DNA of 64,000 nucleotides from Leucobacter celer subsp. astrifaciens (GTDB lineage Bacteria > Actinomycetota > Actinomycetes > Actinomycetales > Microbacteriaceae): assembly GCF_001273835.1 (NCBI RefSeq), contig NZ_JHEI01000136.1:310001-374000 (forward strand), written 5' to 3'. The notes under the pieces are model-generated. The model searched no databases, was not told where the DNA came from, and saw only the letters and a program-made list of their open reading frames with translations. The position numbers were made by a program, and so were the translations under genes. Positions 32,039-40,848 of this stretch are shown here, in pieces; within the stretch, counting starts at the first letter, position 1; each line of letters opens with the position of its first letter.

Positions 32039-33512
32039 CGGGACGAGGAGCGTCGAGGGCGACGCCGCAAAGATCGCGAAGAGCGGACAGGAGCAGGCAG
32101 TCGCAGCGTGGGCGAACTACCTTAACCAGCTCCGGCTGGATCAGCTGGTAGATGCTCTCCGCAGGCAGGACGTAAATCTCCGTGATGCCCTGGCCAGTGT
32201 CGATGAGGCGGTTGACGAGATCAAGAAGGTAGTCGCGAGTAACCGGGGCGGGCTGAAAGGCATGCACGGGTTCATCGCTGAGGTTGCCGAGACCGGAGTC
32301 AGTAATGCCCGAAGTCAGATTCTGGGCGGGAACAAGGTCTATGAGTGGGTAGACGACAACGGGCCGTTCGATCTCATGCGGGAAGGGGTCGCGATCCAGC
32401 AGAAGTTCTATGCGGCAGGAGGTAATTTCGGACTCGGCGCGATTGCCGAGCATCTAAGAAGGTACCCCGGCTTCATCGAGAGCGGCCACAGGTACCAGAT
32501 CCCGAGCAACCACTACGAAGTGGTGCGGGAGCTTTACCTCATGCCCCGCGAGGAGGCGGGTAAGGCTCTCTCGCGCTCGAGCGATGGGCTATCGTTCAAG
32601 GACTGGCAGAGAGTTCAAGCATTCTTCGAGGAAGGCTCGGTTCCCTTTGAATCCCTCGAACCGTCGCACCTTGGCTACCGTGAGGTGCAGCAAGGAGCAT
32701 ACGGTGCGACGATGGCGGCGGAGAAGGACTCCCTGCGCGAGACTGATCAGGGTCAGCGTGACTCCGCCTATCTGGAGAGTAAACCTTCTCTGAAGCAGGG
32801 CTCGCAGGTGACCGTCACGGCAGCTGCGATCGAAGGAAGCGCAACCTTTGTCATGGCCGTGGTTGCGAAGCGGCGCACAGGCAAGAGGCTGAGCGAGTTC
32901 ACTGGCGACGACTGGGCGGCAATCGCCTGTGAGACCGGCTTCGGCTTCGCCAAGGGGGGAACGCGCGGTTTGAGTATCTATACACTCACCAACTTCACCG
33001 CGACATCCGCTGCGGCGGCCAGCGCGATTGTCACCGCTGCTTTCGGCGTCGCTGAGCAGGCAAACAAGCTCCGGCGCAGCGAGATCGACGAGCAGGAGTT
33101 CATCGAGAACGCCGAACTCATCTCGTTGGAGGCCGCAGTGGGCGCGCTGTCTTCCTTCATCGGTCAGGCCTTCATCCCGGTGCCTATCCTCGGTGCCGTG
33201 ATCGGCAACACTGTGGGCTTGGTGCTGTACCGGACAGCGTCAAGTTCACTTTCCAGGCGTGAATCTGAACTCATCGAGCGCTACCTCGAAGAACAGCGCG
33301 TGCTTGATGAGCGGCTTGCTGTTGAGTACCAGGAGCTTGTTGAGCAGCTCGACGCAGCCATGTCGGACTACATCGAGATGCTCGGGCGCGCGTTCTCGCC
33401 AGACGTGAGAGTAGCACTCGTCGGGTCCGTCAACCTTGCGCTGGAGGTTGGCGTGGCTTCGGAGGAAGTCTTGGACTCCGAAGAGAAAGTTCTGGCCTAC
33501 TTCCTCGACTAA
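32031..33512 (+). CDS. Uncharacterised partner protein with central hydrophobic domain (island gene B)
   Basis: 493 residues from GTG at 32031, overlapping gene A by 8 bases, with GGAGG about 7 bases upstream. Residues 1-75 are a charged helix with possible coiled coil (LRDALASVDEAVDEIKKVVA). About 80-250 is soluble (RYQIPSNHYEVVRELYL). Residues 259-405 are Gly/Ala-rich hydrophobic (AAAIEGSATFVMAVVAKRR, then ACETGFGFAKGGTRG and IPVPILGAVIGNTVGLVLY). After a charged helix, the C terminus ends FSPDVRVALVGSVNLALEVG then EEVLAYFLD-like EEKVLAYFLD. No catalytic motif was found. Tight coupling implies that A and B act together, perhaps as a membrane complex. Confidence 0.87.
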   Translation: MNSGTRSVEGDAAKIAKSGQEQAVAAWANYLNQLRLDQLVDALRRQDVNLRDALASVDEAVDEIKKVVASNRGGLKGMHGFIAEVAETGVSNARSQILGGNKVYEWVDDNGPFDLMREGVAIQQKFYAAGGNFGLGAIAEHLRRYPGFIESGHRYQIPSNHYEVVRELYLMPREEAGKALSRSSDGLSFKDWQRVQAFFEEGSVPFESLEPSHLGYREVQQGAYGATMAAEKDSLRETDQGQRDSAYLESKPSLKQGSQVTVTAAAIEGSATFVMAVVAKRRTGKRLSEFTGDDWAAIACETGFGFAKGGTRGLSIYTLTNFTATSAAAASAIVTAAFGVAEQANKLRRSEIDEQEFIENAELISLEAAVGALSSFIGQAFIPVPILGAVIGNTVGLVLYRTASSSLSRRESELIERYLEEQRVLDERLAVEYQELVEQLDAAMSDYIEMLGRAFSPDVRVALVGSVNLALEVGVASEEVLDSEEKVLAYFLD

Positions 33513-33692
33513 CGGGTTGGCCGGGGAAGTAAGCCCGGGCGGGATCGAGCGCCTGGCCGATGAGGGTTCAGACCACATCGACCAGAATGCCATCGTCCGT
33601 GGACACTGCTCGGGAGCATTCGCTTCGAGGGCGAGGTATTTCGACGCGGCGTTCTCGAACCCCGGTGGCGACTCCCTCTGTGGTGCTTCGAG
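33513..33692. other. Gap between island gene B and tRNA-Val, nothing identified
   Basis: 180 bases between the gene B stop and the tRNA. No open frame with a credible start, no clear terminator and no direct repeat of the tRNA 3' end were seen. Composition returns toward the GC-rich background. Confidence 0.5.
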
Positions 33693-33765
33693 TGGGCCCG
33701 GCCGGGATCGAACCGACGACATCCACGGTGTAAACGTGGCGCTCTACCAGCTGAGCTACAGGCCC
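33693..33765 (-). tRNA. tRNA-Val (anticodon TAC)
   Basis: On the reverse strand, acceptor GGGCCTG pairs with CGGGCCC (one T-G). D-arm TAGCTCAGCTGGTAGAGC, anticodon stem CCACG/CGTGG with loop TTTACAC (anticodon TAC), T-arm GTCGGTTCGATCCCGGC and discriminator A complete the cloverleaf. CCA is not encoded. It lies directly beside the less GC-rich two-gene island, a common setting for integrated DNA. Confidence 0.95.
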
Positions 33766-33830
33766 CTCGCCCGCGCGGCGGGCTCCCCATAGTGTAGGGG
33801 AGACCGCCGCGCGGCTGCGAATCGGGGAGA

Positions 33831-34292
33831 CTAGCCGATCGCGGCCAGTGCGTCGCGATACGCCGCGAAGTCGCGGGGCTGGCCCGGCGCCGTCTCGAAG
33901 GACGCGAGCACGCGGCGATCCTCGCCGATCACGAGCGTCGCGCGTGTCGCGATGCCGGCCTCCTCGACGAACACGCCGTACTGCTGCGCGACCGCGCCGT
34001 GCGGCCAGAAGTCGGAGAGGATCGAGAACTCGTAGCCCTCCTGCTCGGCCCACGCCTTGAGCGCGTAGACGGAATCGACCGAGACGCCCACGAGCCGCAC
34101 CTTGCTGTCGGAGAACACCGACAGGTTGTCGCGCAGCTCGCACAGCTCACCGGTGCAGATGCCCGAGAACGCGAGCGGGAAGAAGACCAGCGCGACCGGC
34201 CCCTCCGCGACGAGCTCCGACAGCGTCAGCTCCTCGCCGTGCTGATCCGACAGCGTGAAATCCGGCGCCTGCGCGCCGACCTCGAGCACCAT
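33831..34292 (-). CDS. AhpE-like peroxiredoxin
   Basis: 153 residues from ATG at 34292 with AAAGGGGG upstream. The peroxiredoxin motif FFPLAFSGICTGELCELRD holds the peroxidatic Cys46; Cys51 five residues later could be resolving. DFTLSDQHGEELTLSEL, LVGVSVDSVYALKAWAEQEG and FSILSDFWPHGAVAQQYGVF fit the AhpE group of actinobacteria. It reduces peroxides with thiol electrons, in actinobacteria probably from mycothiol or mycoredoxin. It neighbours a glutathione peroxidase-like gene on the same strand. Confidence 0.93.
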   Translation of the reverse strand: MVLEVGAQAPDFTLSDQHGEELTLSELVAEGPVALVFFPLAFSGICTGELCELRDNLSVFSDSKVRLVGVSVDSVYALKAWAEQEGYEFSILSDFWPHGAVAQQYGVFVEEAGIATRATLVIGEDRRVLASFETAPGQPRDFAAYRDALAAIG

Positions 34293-34383
34293 GGTGCCCC
34301 CTTTCCGGCGCGATGCGCCCCTGTGATGACGGGTCCGCGTCCGCTGACGGGTCCTCGTCAACCCTACTCCGGGTCGATCGCGC

Positions 34384-34869
34384 TCAGCGCGGCAGGGCGG
34401 TCTCGATCGCGTCGATCACCGCGGGATCGTCGGGCTCCACCGTCGGCCGGAACCGCGCGATCGAGTCGTCCGGCGCCACCACGAACTTCTCGAAGTTCCA
34501 CTTGACCCGGCCGGTCTTCCCGGCCGCATCGGGCACCTCGTGCAGCAGTTCGTAGAGCGGGTGCTTGCGGCGCCCGTTGACGCGCACCTTCGCCATGAGC
34601 GGAAACGTGACCCCGTAGCTCGTCGAGCAGAAGGTCTTGATCTCCTCGGCGTCGCCGGGCTCCTGGTTCATGAACTGGTTGCAGGGGAAGCCGAGCACAG
34701 TGAACCCCCGGTCCTCGTATCGCCGCTGCAGCTCCTCGAGCTTCGTGTACTGCGGGGTCAGCCCGCAGCGCGACGCTACGTTCACGACGAGCACCGCCCG
34801 GTCGGCGTACTCGGCGAGCGTCGTCGTGGTGCCGTCGATGGTGGTCAGGGGGATCTCGCGCAGCCTCAT
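34384..34869 (-). CDS. Glutathione peroxidase family (thiol peroxidase)
   Basis: 161 residues from ATG at 34869. The family motifs are complete: VNVASRCGLTPQY with the active Cys35, LGFPCNQFMNQEPG, and VKWNFEKFVV with Trp and Asn of the catalytic set. With Cys in place of selenocysteine and the second Cys in the FPCNQF block, it probably uses thioredoxin, not glutathione, as known for many bacterial members. It is located with AhpE-like peroxiredoxin, a flavin reductase and a glutathione-transferase-like gene. Confidence 0.93.
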   Translation of the reverse strand: MRLREIPLTTIDGTTTTLAEYADRAVLVVNVASRCGLTPQYTKLEELQRRYEDRGFTVLGFPCNQFMNQEPGDAEEIKTFCSTSYGVTFPLMAKVRVNGRRKHPLYELLHEVPDAAGKTGRVKWNFEKFVVAPDDSIARFRPTVEPDDPAVIDAIETALPR

Positions 34870-34997
34870 GACACCAGAGTACGCTCGTGGTCGCGGACGC
34901 GGTGACCGGTTCGGAATGTTCACGGGAGACGCCGCGTTGAGGATGCCGTGGAGCATGATCCTTCGGATGGGATCGCGCTCGGAAGGGAGAATGCGGA

Positions 34998-35534
34998 ATG
35001 GGGTCGGACCTGAGCGGGCCGGAGCGGGACATCGACACGGAGATCGGGGCGGAGGCGCTCAAACGGGCGTTCCGGGAGCACCCGACGGGGGTCGCGCTGA
35101 TCACCGCGCAGACGGCGGAGGGGCCGGTGGGCCTGACGGCATCGAGCGTCGCCTCCGTCGGCATCGACCCGCCGGCGATCTCGTTCTCCGTGACGCGCGC
35201 GACCGGCAGCGCCGGGGGAATCCTGGGCGCCGACAGCTATCTGGTGCACCTGCTCGACGCACGGCACGCCGATGTCGCGCGCTCCTTCGCGGTCTCGGGA
35301 GCGGAGCGCTTCACGGCCGATCAAGGGTGGACGGAGCTGCCGACGGGTGAGCCGCATCTGCCGGAATCGCGGGTCGCCCTGCGCTGCCGCACGCTGCACT
35401 CGCTGGGTGTGGGCGCCTCCGTGATCGTCGTCGCCGAGGTGCTGGATGCCCGCTTCGGCGACGCCCACGCGCCGATGGTCTACCACGATCGGGAGTTCCG
35501 CACGCTCGCGGACGATCCCCGGGGCGCCGAGTAG
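34998..35534 (+). CDS. Flavin reductase-like FMN-binding protein
   Basis: 178 residues from ATG at 34998 with GAAGGGAG upstream. It has the split-barrel flavin reductase pattern: LKRAFREHPTGVALITAQTA, VGLTASSVASVGIDPPAISF (phosphate-binding TASS region), SYLVHLLDARHADVARSF, and the closing APMVYHDREFRTL. Such proteins bind FMN and reduce it with NAD(P)H, often supplying a monooxygenase. No monooxygenase is adjacent, so the partner is unknown. It is divergent from the glutathione peroxidase gene. Confidence 0.9.
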   Translation: MGSDLSGPERDIDTEIGAEALKRAFREHPTGVALITAQTAEGPVGLTASSVASVGIDPPAISFSVTRATGSAGGILGADSYLVHLLDARHADVARSFAVSGAERFTADQGWTELPTGEPHLPESRVALRCRTLHSLGVGASVIVVAEVLDARFGDAHAPMVYHDREFRTLADDPRGAE

Positions 35535-35577
35535 CGGGACGATCTAGGCTGGGAGCATCGAGCGGGAGGACGGGATC

Positions 35578-36699
35578 ATGGCGGACGAGCAGGCGATGGG
35601 CGGCTACGTGACGGGCGGCGAGGCGTTCGAGCGGGACACCCAGTACATCGAGGATCGCATCGTGACGGATCCCGCGGCCGTGCGCGCGCTGCCCGCACCG
35701 CCGCCCTCGAAGATCGGGTCGGTCGGGTACGGCCTCGCTCCCGACGCCGAGGCGTGGCCGGTGGAGCCCGGGCGGTACCGGCTCGTCGCAGCCGCGGCCT
35801 GCCCCTGGGCCAATCGAACCGTGATCGTGCGGCGCCTGCTCGGGCTCGAGAACGTGATCTCGCTGGGGCGCCCGGGCCCGGTGCACGACGCGCGGTCCTG
35901 GACCTTCGATCTCGAGGGATCGCCTGAGAACGTCGGCGGTGTCGACCCCGTGCTCGGCACCGAGCGCCTGCAGCAGAACTACTTCAAGCGCTTTCCCGAC
36001 TACCCGCGCGGCATCACGGTGCCGGCGATCGTCGACGTGCCGAGCGGGGCGGTCGTCACCAACGACTACCCGCAGATCACCCTCGACTTCTCGACGCAGT
36101 GGCGGGAGTTCCACCGGGAGGGCGCACCGGATCTGCTGCCCGAGGATCGGCTCGCGGAGATGCGGCCCGTGATCGAGCGGGTCTTCACCGAGATCAACAA
36201 CGGCGTGTACCGCTGCGGCTTCGCGGGAAGCCAGGAGGCCTACGACGCCGCGTACGCGCGGCTGTGGGAGGCGATGGACTGGCTCGAGGACCGGTTGGCC
36301 GGCAGCCGCTATCTCGTCGGCGACACCATCACCGAGGCCGATGTGCGCCTCTTCACGACGCTCGTGCGCTTCGACGCGGTGTATCACGGGCACTTCAAGA
36401 CGAACCGCAACAAGCTGGCCGAGATGGATCGGCTCTGGGCCTACGCGCGCGACCTGTTCCAGACGCCGGGCTTCGGCGACACCGTCGACTTCGCGCAGAT
36501 CAAGCGGCACTACTACGCGACGCACACCGACATCAATCCGACCCGCATCGTGCCGGCCGGGCCGGAGCTCTCGAACTGGCTCGAGCCTCACGGGCGGGAA
36601 CGACTCGGCGGCTCGCCGTTCGGCGAGGGCACCGCGCCGGGGCCGGTCCCCGCGAGCGAACGCGTCGCAGCCGGGCACAATCCGCTGTACCCGGCGTGA
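35578..36699 (+). CDS. Glutathionyl-hydroquinone reductase-like (Xi-class GST) protein
   Basis: 373 residues. The Xi-class GST/YqjG family is shown by the catalytic CPWA motif in VAAAACPWANRTVIVRRLLG, ITVPAIVDVPSGAVVTNDYP, a long C-terminal helical domain with ITEADVRLFTTLVRFDAVYH, and GHFKTNRNKLAEMDRLWAYA. These enzymes remove a thiol from quinone adducts. Actinobacteria usually make mycothiol rather than glutathione, so the physiological thiol is uncertain and may be mycothiol. It follows the flavin reductase by 43 bases, so co-transcription is possible. Confidence 0.92.
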   Translation: MADEQAMGGYVTGGEAFERDTQYIEDRIVTDPAAVRALPAPPPSKIGSVGYGLAPDAEAWPVEPGRYRLVAAAACPWANRTVIVRRLLGLENVISLGRPGPVHDARSWTFDLEGSPENVGGVDPVLGTERLQQNYFKRFPDYPRGITVPAIVDVPSGAVVTNDYPQITLDFSTQWREFHREGAPDLLPEDRLAEMRPVIERVFTEINNGVYRCGFAGSQEAYDAAYARLWEAMDWLEDRLAGSRYLVGDTITEADVRLFTTLVRFDAVYHGHFKTNRNKLAEMDRLWAYARDLFQTPGFGDTVDFAQIKRHYYATHTDINPTRIVPAGPELSNWLEPHGRERLGGSPFGEGTAPGPVPASERVAAGHNPLYPA

Positions 36700-36723
36700 C
36701 CGCCGTGCCGACCGCGGCTCTCG

Positions 36724-37962
36724 TCAGTCGCCCCTGATCGGGATCCCGACCGTGTTCAGGTCGCGGGCCTTGTCGCGCCGTTCGACCGCCAGGCTGAGCA
36801 TGGCGAGCGCGAAGCCCAGCGCTCCCAGCGCGGCACCGACCCAGCCGGGTGCGAGATAGCCGAGTCCGCCGGCGATCACGACGCCGCCGAGCCACGCCCC
36901 GAGGCTGTTGCCGACGTTGAACGCGGCGTGGTTCACCGCCGCCCCGAGCAGCGCCGCCTCGTCCGAGATGCGGATCAGGCGGGTCTGGATCGAGGGGATC
37001 AACGTCGACGAGGTGAGTCCGAGCAGGAAGACGCTGACGAAGAGCCCCACGGCGAACTGCGCCACCTGGGTGTAGAGCACCAGCACCGCGATGAACGACA
37101 TGAAGCCCCACGTGATCGTGCGCCTGAGGTCGCGATCGCTCGCCCAACCGCCGAGCAGGTTCCCGATGGTCATCCCGACGCCGAGGCAGGCCAGCACCCA
37201 GGGGACGATGCCCGGGCCGAGCCCGGTCTCCCGCGTCGTGACCTCGGCGATGTAGGAGTAGACCGCGAAGAAGCCGCCGAAGCCGACCGATCCGACCGCG
37301 ATCATGATCCAGGTGCGCGGATTGCGCAGGGCGGAGAGCTCCTTGAGCGGGCTGCGGTCCGGGTTACCGGGGAAGCGGGGGAGGAACGCGAGCACGAGCA
37401 GCAGCGCGGCGGCGAAGATCAGCGCCACGAAGACGAGCGCGATGCGCCAGCCGAAGGCCTGGCCGAGCCAGGTGGCGATCGGAACGCCGAACACGTTCGC
37501 GATGGTGAGACCCGACATGGCGAGCGCGACGCCGCGCCCCTGACTGCCCGGCCCCATGATGCGGGCGGCGAGCAGCGAGGCCACGCCGAAGTAGGCGCCG
37601 TGGGGCAGCGCCGCGACGAAGCGGAACAGCGCGAGCGTGCCGAAGGTGGGCATGAGCGCGGAGGCGACCGTGCCCACGATGAACAGACCGAGCAGCCAGA
37701 ACGCCAGGCGGCTCTGCGACATGCGCGCCGCGAGCACGGCGAACACGGGAGCGCCGACGACCACCCCGAGGGCATAGGCCGAGATGAGCAGGCCGGCCTG
37801 CGCGATGACCGTGTCGGGGGACTGCTCGAACCCCGGGATCAGTTCGCGCGCGATGTCCGGCAGCAGCCCCATCGCGGCGAACTCCGTGACGCCGATGCCG
37901 AAGCCGCCCAGCGCGAGCGCGAAGAGCGCGAGGTTGCGGCGGAGCGGGGTGAACTGGTGCAT
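36724..37962 (-). CDS. MFS transporter (DHA1, AraJ-like)
   Basis: 412 residues from ATG at 37962; a longer start is in frame but lacks the typical MFS beginning. The DHA1 drug/sugar efflux pattern is visible: ALALGGFGIGVTEFAAMGLL in helix 1, LISAYALGVVVGAPVFAVLA, RFVAALPHGAYFGVASLLAA, and VFGVPIATWLGQAFGWRIAL (motif C-like) in helix 5. It has twelve hydrophobic segments. It probably exports small molecules by proton antiport; the substrate is unknown. It is convergent with the GST-like gene. Confidence 0.92.
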   Translation of the reverse strand: MHQFTPLRRNLALFALALGGFGIGVTEFAAMGLLPDIARELIPGFEQSPDTVIAQAGLLISAYALGVVVGAPVFAVLAARMSQSRLAFWLLGLFIVGTVASALMPTFGTLALFRFVAALPHGAYFGVASLLAARIMGPGSQGRGVALAMSGLTIANVFGVPIATWLGQAFGWRIALVFVALIFAAALLLVLAFLPRFPGNPDRSPLKELSALRNPRTWIMIAVGSVGFGGFFAVYSYIAEVTTRETGLGPGIVPWVLACLGVGMTIGNLLGGWASDRDLRRTITWGFMSFIAVLVLYTQVAQFAVGLFVSVFLLGLTSSTLIPSIQTRLIRISDEAALLGAAVNHAAFNVGNSLGAWLGGVVIAGGLGYLAPGWVGAALGALGFALAMLSLAVERRDKARDLNTVGIPIRGD

Positions 37963-38037
37963 GGGCGCCTTTCGAGCGGGGCGGGATCGGCGCAGCACTG
38001 CGACCAGGAAAGACTACCCCTCGAGCGGCGTTCCGCT

Positions 38038-38685
38038 CTACCAGCCGCGGGCGAGCCAGGCTTCGAGGTCCGGCTGCTCCTGCGCAATGGTCGTGCTGTC
38101 GCCGTGACCGGGTCGCGCGCTCGTGTCGGCGGGCAGCGTGAACAGCTGGCCGCGGATCGACGTCACGATCTGCTCGAAGCTGGAGTACTCCCACCGGGTG
38201 GCTCCGGGCCCGCCGCGGAAGAGCGTGTCGCCCGAGAACACGGTGCCGAGCGCGGGGGCCGCGAAGCAGACCGACCCCGGGGTGTGTCCCGGGGTGTGCA
38301 GGGTCACGATCTCCGTGCCGGCCACCGTGAAGCCCGCGCCGTCCGCGAGTTCGAAATCGGGCGTCTGGGAGCCGTGGGTCTGCTCCCAGAGGAAGAGGTC
38401 CGCCGGGTGCAGGTAGAGGTGGGTGTCGAGCAGCGCGGCGGTCGCGAGGGCCGCGTTCACGTGATCCTCGTGGCCGTGCGTGAGCAGGATCCCGAGCGTC
38501 TCGCGATCGCCCACGGCGCGGGCGATCGCGTCGGCGTCGTGCGCCGCGTCGATCACGATCGCCTCGGCGTCGTCGCCGATCACCCACACGTTGTTCTCGA
38601 GCGCGACACCCTCGGGCGGGAAGCCGGGTCGGCCCGCCCCGATCAGTCCGCTCGTGACCACTCGCTCGATCCGCACCTCAGTCAT
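38038..38685 (-). CDS. MBL-fold metallo-hydrolase
   Basis: 215 residues from ATG at 38685. The metal-binding motif ILLTHGHEDHVNAAL (HxHxDH) near residue 70, LHTPGHTPGSVCF, the metal-bridging Asp in VFSGDTLFRGGPG and the late His in ARPGHGDSTTI define a glyoxalase II-like metallo-beta-lactamase fold. It is likely a cytoplasmic thioester or related hydrolase. The neighbouring redox genes suggest thiol detoxification, but this is inference. Confidence 0.92.
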   Translation of the reverse strand: MTEVRIERVVTSGLIGAGRPGFPPEGVALENNVWVIGDDAEAIVIDAAHDADAIARAVGDRETLGILLTHGHEDHVNAALATAALLDTHLYLHPADLFLWEQTHGSQTPDFELADGAGFTVAGTEIVTLHTPGHTPGSVCFAAPALGTVFSGDTLFRGGPGATRWEYSSFEQIVTSIRGQLFTLPADTSARPGHGDSTTIAQEQPDLEAWLARGW

Positions 38686-38746
38686 GCCGCTCCGCCTTTC
38701 CTCGTCCATCAACCCTAGCGATCGGCGGACGCCGCTCGCTCGGCGG

Positions 38747-39943
38747 CTACCCGCTCGTGCGCTCGCCGGCCTCGAGGCGCAACTCGGCGACCCGCACCGC
38801 GGCCTCCTCCAGGCGCTCCTGCGGGATCCTGCCCTGCTCCACCTCCGCGGTCAGTCCATCGATCGTCGCCGTCAGCGTCTCCTGGTCGCTGCCCGCCACG
38901 AGCACGAGCAGGTCGTTGCCGGCGGCGAGGGCCGCCGCGGCGTTGCGCACGGGGTCCCTGAACTCGTCGATGCCGGAGGAGAGCAGCATGCCGAGGTCAT
39001 CGGATACTGCGACGCCGGTGAACCCCATCTCCTCCCGGGCGAGGCGATGCCACTCCGCGGAGAGGGACGCCGGGGCGGCGTCGACCGCGGTGAACGCCAG
39101 GTGGCCGAACATCAGGAGTTCCGCCCCGGCGTCGATGCCGGCTCGGAACGGCTGCGCCTCCCCGGCCGACCAGTCCTCGAGGGCGACGCCGGAGCTCGGG
39201 ATCTGCGCGTGCGAGTCGCCCGGCGCGGCCCCGTGCCCCGGGAAGTGCTTGAGCGTGGAGAAGACGGTGCCGCGCTCGCCCTGCACGGCCGCGGAGACCC
39301 GCGAGGCGGCATCGGACGGGGTCGCGCCGAGCGCGCGGGAATAGATGAAACCGGCGGGGTCCTCTGCGACGTCGGCCACGATCCCGAAGTTGACGTTGAT
39401 CCCCGCTTCGGCGAGCAGCGCAGCACGACCGGCGAAGGCCCGCTCGGTGGCCGCGGCATCCTCGAACTTGAGCGTGTCGGCGCCGGGGAAGTCGTCCCAC
39501 GGCAGGCGCGACACCATGCCTCCCTCCTCGTCGATGGCGACGAGCGCGGGATAGGCGGGGTCGGGGGAGAAACCGGCGGTGATGACGGAGAGCTCCTCCG
39601 GAGTGCCCGGCACGTTGCCGCCCATCAGGATGAAGCCGCCCAGGCCGTGATCGGTCACGAAGGCCCCCAGGGCTTCGGGATCGGTGCCGGGCGCGGTGGC
39701 CATCAGCACGCTCGCGACATTCTCGCGGGTGGAGGCGGCGGCGACCAGATCCGCGGCCTGCCGATGCCGAGCCTCCGCGGGGCTCGGCGCGTCCGGTGCT
39801 GGAGCCGCGGTGGGGGCCTCACTCGAGGTACCCGAACCGCCGCCGTCGCCCGGGCTCTCCGTCGGAGCCGAGGCGCAGGCCGTGGGCGCGAGCAGGAGCG
39901 CTGCGCCCACGGCGAGCCAGGTCAGGGACCGAGTGATCCTCAT
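38747..39943 (-). CDS. Glycoside hydrolase family 3 lipoprotein (beta-N-acetylhexosaminidase-like)
   Basis: 398 residues with a lipoprotein signal (LTWLAVGAALLLAPTACASA) followed by a long Ser/Pro/Ala linker to about residue 55. The GH3 NagZ-type barrel is shown by VAIDEEGGMVSRL, the KHFPGHGAAPGDSH motif, LLMFGHLAFTAVD and the nucleophile Asp in GVAVSDDLGM. It probably removes N-acetylglucosamine from peptidoglycan fragments at the cell surface. Gram-positive NagZ homologues are commonly lipoproteins of this type. Confidence 0.92.
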   Translation of the reverse strand: MRITRSLTWLAVGAALLLAPTACASAPTESPGDGGGSGTSSEAPTAAPAPDAPSPAEARHRQAADLVAAASTRENVASVLMATAPGTDPEALGAFVTDHGLGGFILMGGNVPGTPEELSVITAGFSPDPAYPALVAIDEEGGMVSRLPWDDFPGADTLKFEDAAATERAFAGRAALLAEAGINVNFGIVADVAEDPAGFIYSRALGATPSDAASRVSAAVQGERGTVFSTLKHFPGHGAAPGDSHAQIPSSGVALEDWSAGEAQPFRAGIDAGAELLMFGHLAFTAVDAAPASLSAEWHRLAREEMGFTGVAVSDDLGMLLSSGIDEFRDPVRNAAAALAAGNDLLVLVAGSDQETLTATIDGLTAEVEQGRIPQERLEEAAVRVAELRLEAGERTSG

Positions 39944-39965
39944 CCGCGATGCGTCCGAGCGTCGG

Positions 39966-40805
39966 CTACGCCCGGGTGACCACGACCGGGCACGGCAGCG
40001 CCTGCAGCACGCCGTGGCTCACCGAGCCGAGCAGCAGCCGCGAGATGCCGCCGCGGCCGCGGCTGCCGACGACGAGCAGCTCGGCGTGCTCCGCCGCCTG
40101 CACGAGCGCCGCGACGGGGGGAGACTGCACGATCTCCCGGCGGACCTCCAGATCCGGGTAGCGGCTCGCGAGCCCCGCGACGCCGATGGCGATCGCCTCC
40201 TCGGCCGCGGCGCGCTGCGATTCGACGAGCTCCTCGCTCCACAGGTACTCGAGGCCGGGCGTGAGCGGCGGCATCCAGGCGTACACCGCGACCAGGGGGG
40301 TGCCGCGCAGCGAGGCCTCCTCGGCCGCGAACGCGATGGCCCGCTTGGAGGCCTCCGAGCCGTCGACGCCGACCACCACGCCGGTCCCGGGCTCGTGCTT
40401 CGGAACGACCGCGACCGGGCAGTGAGCCGTCGCCGCCGCCTTGACCGCGCGGGTGCCGAAGAACGATCCGGCGAAGCGGCTGCCGCCGTGCGCGCCGAGC
40501 ACCAGCAGGTCCGCGCGCCTGGACGCCTCCTCCACCTCCGCGATGGGGTGGCCCACCACCGCGGTACCCGAGATGCGGCCCTCGAAGCCGAGGCTGCGGG
40601 CGAACTCCGTCTCGCCCTGCAGCATCTGCTCCGAGGCCTCCTGCGCCTCCGAGAGGAACGCGACGCTCTCCGAGAGGAACGAGTCGTCGGCCACGTGCAG
40701 CAGCTCCACGGAAGCGCCGTGCTCGGTCGCGCGCGCGAGGCCCCACGCGAGGGCCACCCGGCTCTGCTCAGATCCGTCTACTCCGATGAGGTACTTCTCC
40801 GACAT
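39966..40805 (-). CDS. Tandem-domain universal stress protein
   Basis: 279 residues from ATG at 40805, with AAAGGA upstream. Two USP domains are present: the first from YLIGVDGSEQSRVALAWGLA to LLVLGAHGGSRFAGSFFGTR, the second from VVVGVDGSEASKRAIAFAAE to LVVGSRGRGGISRLLLGSVS. Both carry the ATP-binding G-x2-G-x9-G(S/T) pattern, as in actinobacterial two-domain USPs induced under hypoxia or stress. The exact role is unknown. It lies just downstream of the GAPDH gene on the same strand. Confidence 0.94.
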   Translation of the reverse strand: MSEKYLIGVDGSEQSRVALAWGLARATEHGASVELLHVADDSFLSESVAFLSEAQEASEQMLQGETEFARSLGFEGRISGTAVVGHPIAEVEEASRRADLLVLGAHGGSRFAGSFFGTRAVKAAATAHCPVAVVPKHEPGTGVVVGVDGSEASKRAIAFAAEEASLRGTPLVAVYAWMPPLTPGLEYLWSEELVESQRAAAEEAIAIGVAGLASRYPDLEVRREIVQSPPVAALVQAAEHAELLVVGSRGRGGISRLLLGSVSHGVLQALPCPVVVTRA

Positions 40806-40848
40806 CTCCGGTCCTTTCTCTCGGGTGTGCTGAGGCCGCGACCGCGGC

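Noticed and set aside
30431..33765. Attachment-site direct repeats flanking the two-gene island
   Set aside because: No duplicate of the tRNA-Val 3' end or any convincing direct repeat was found, and no integrase is present.
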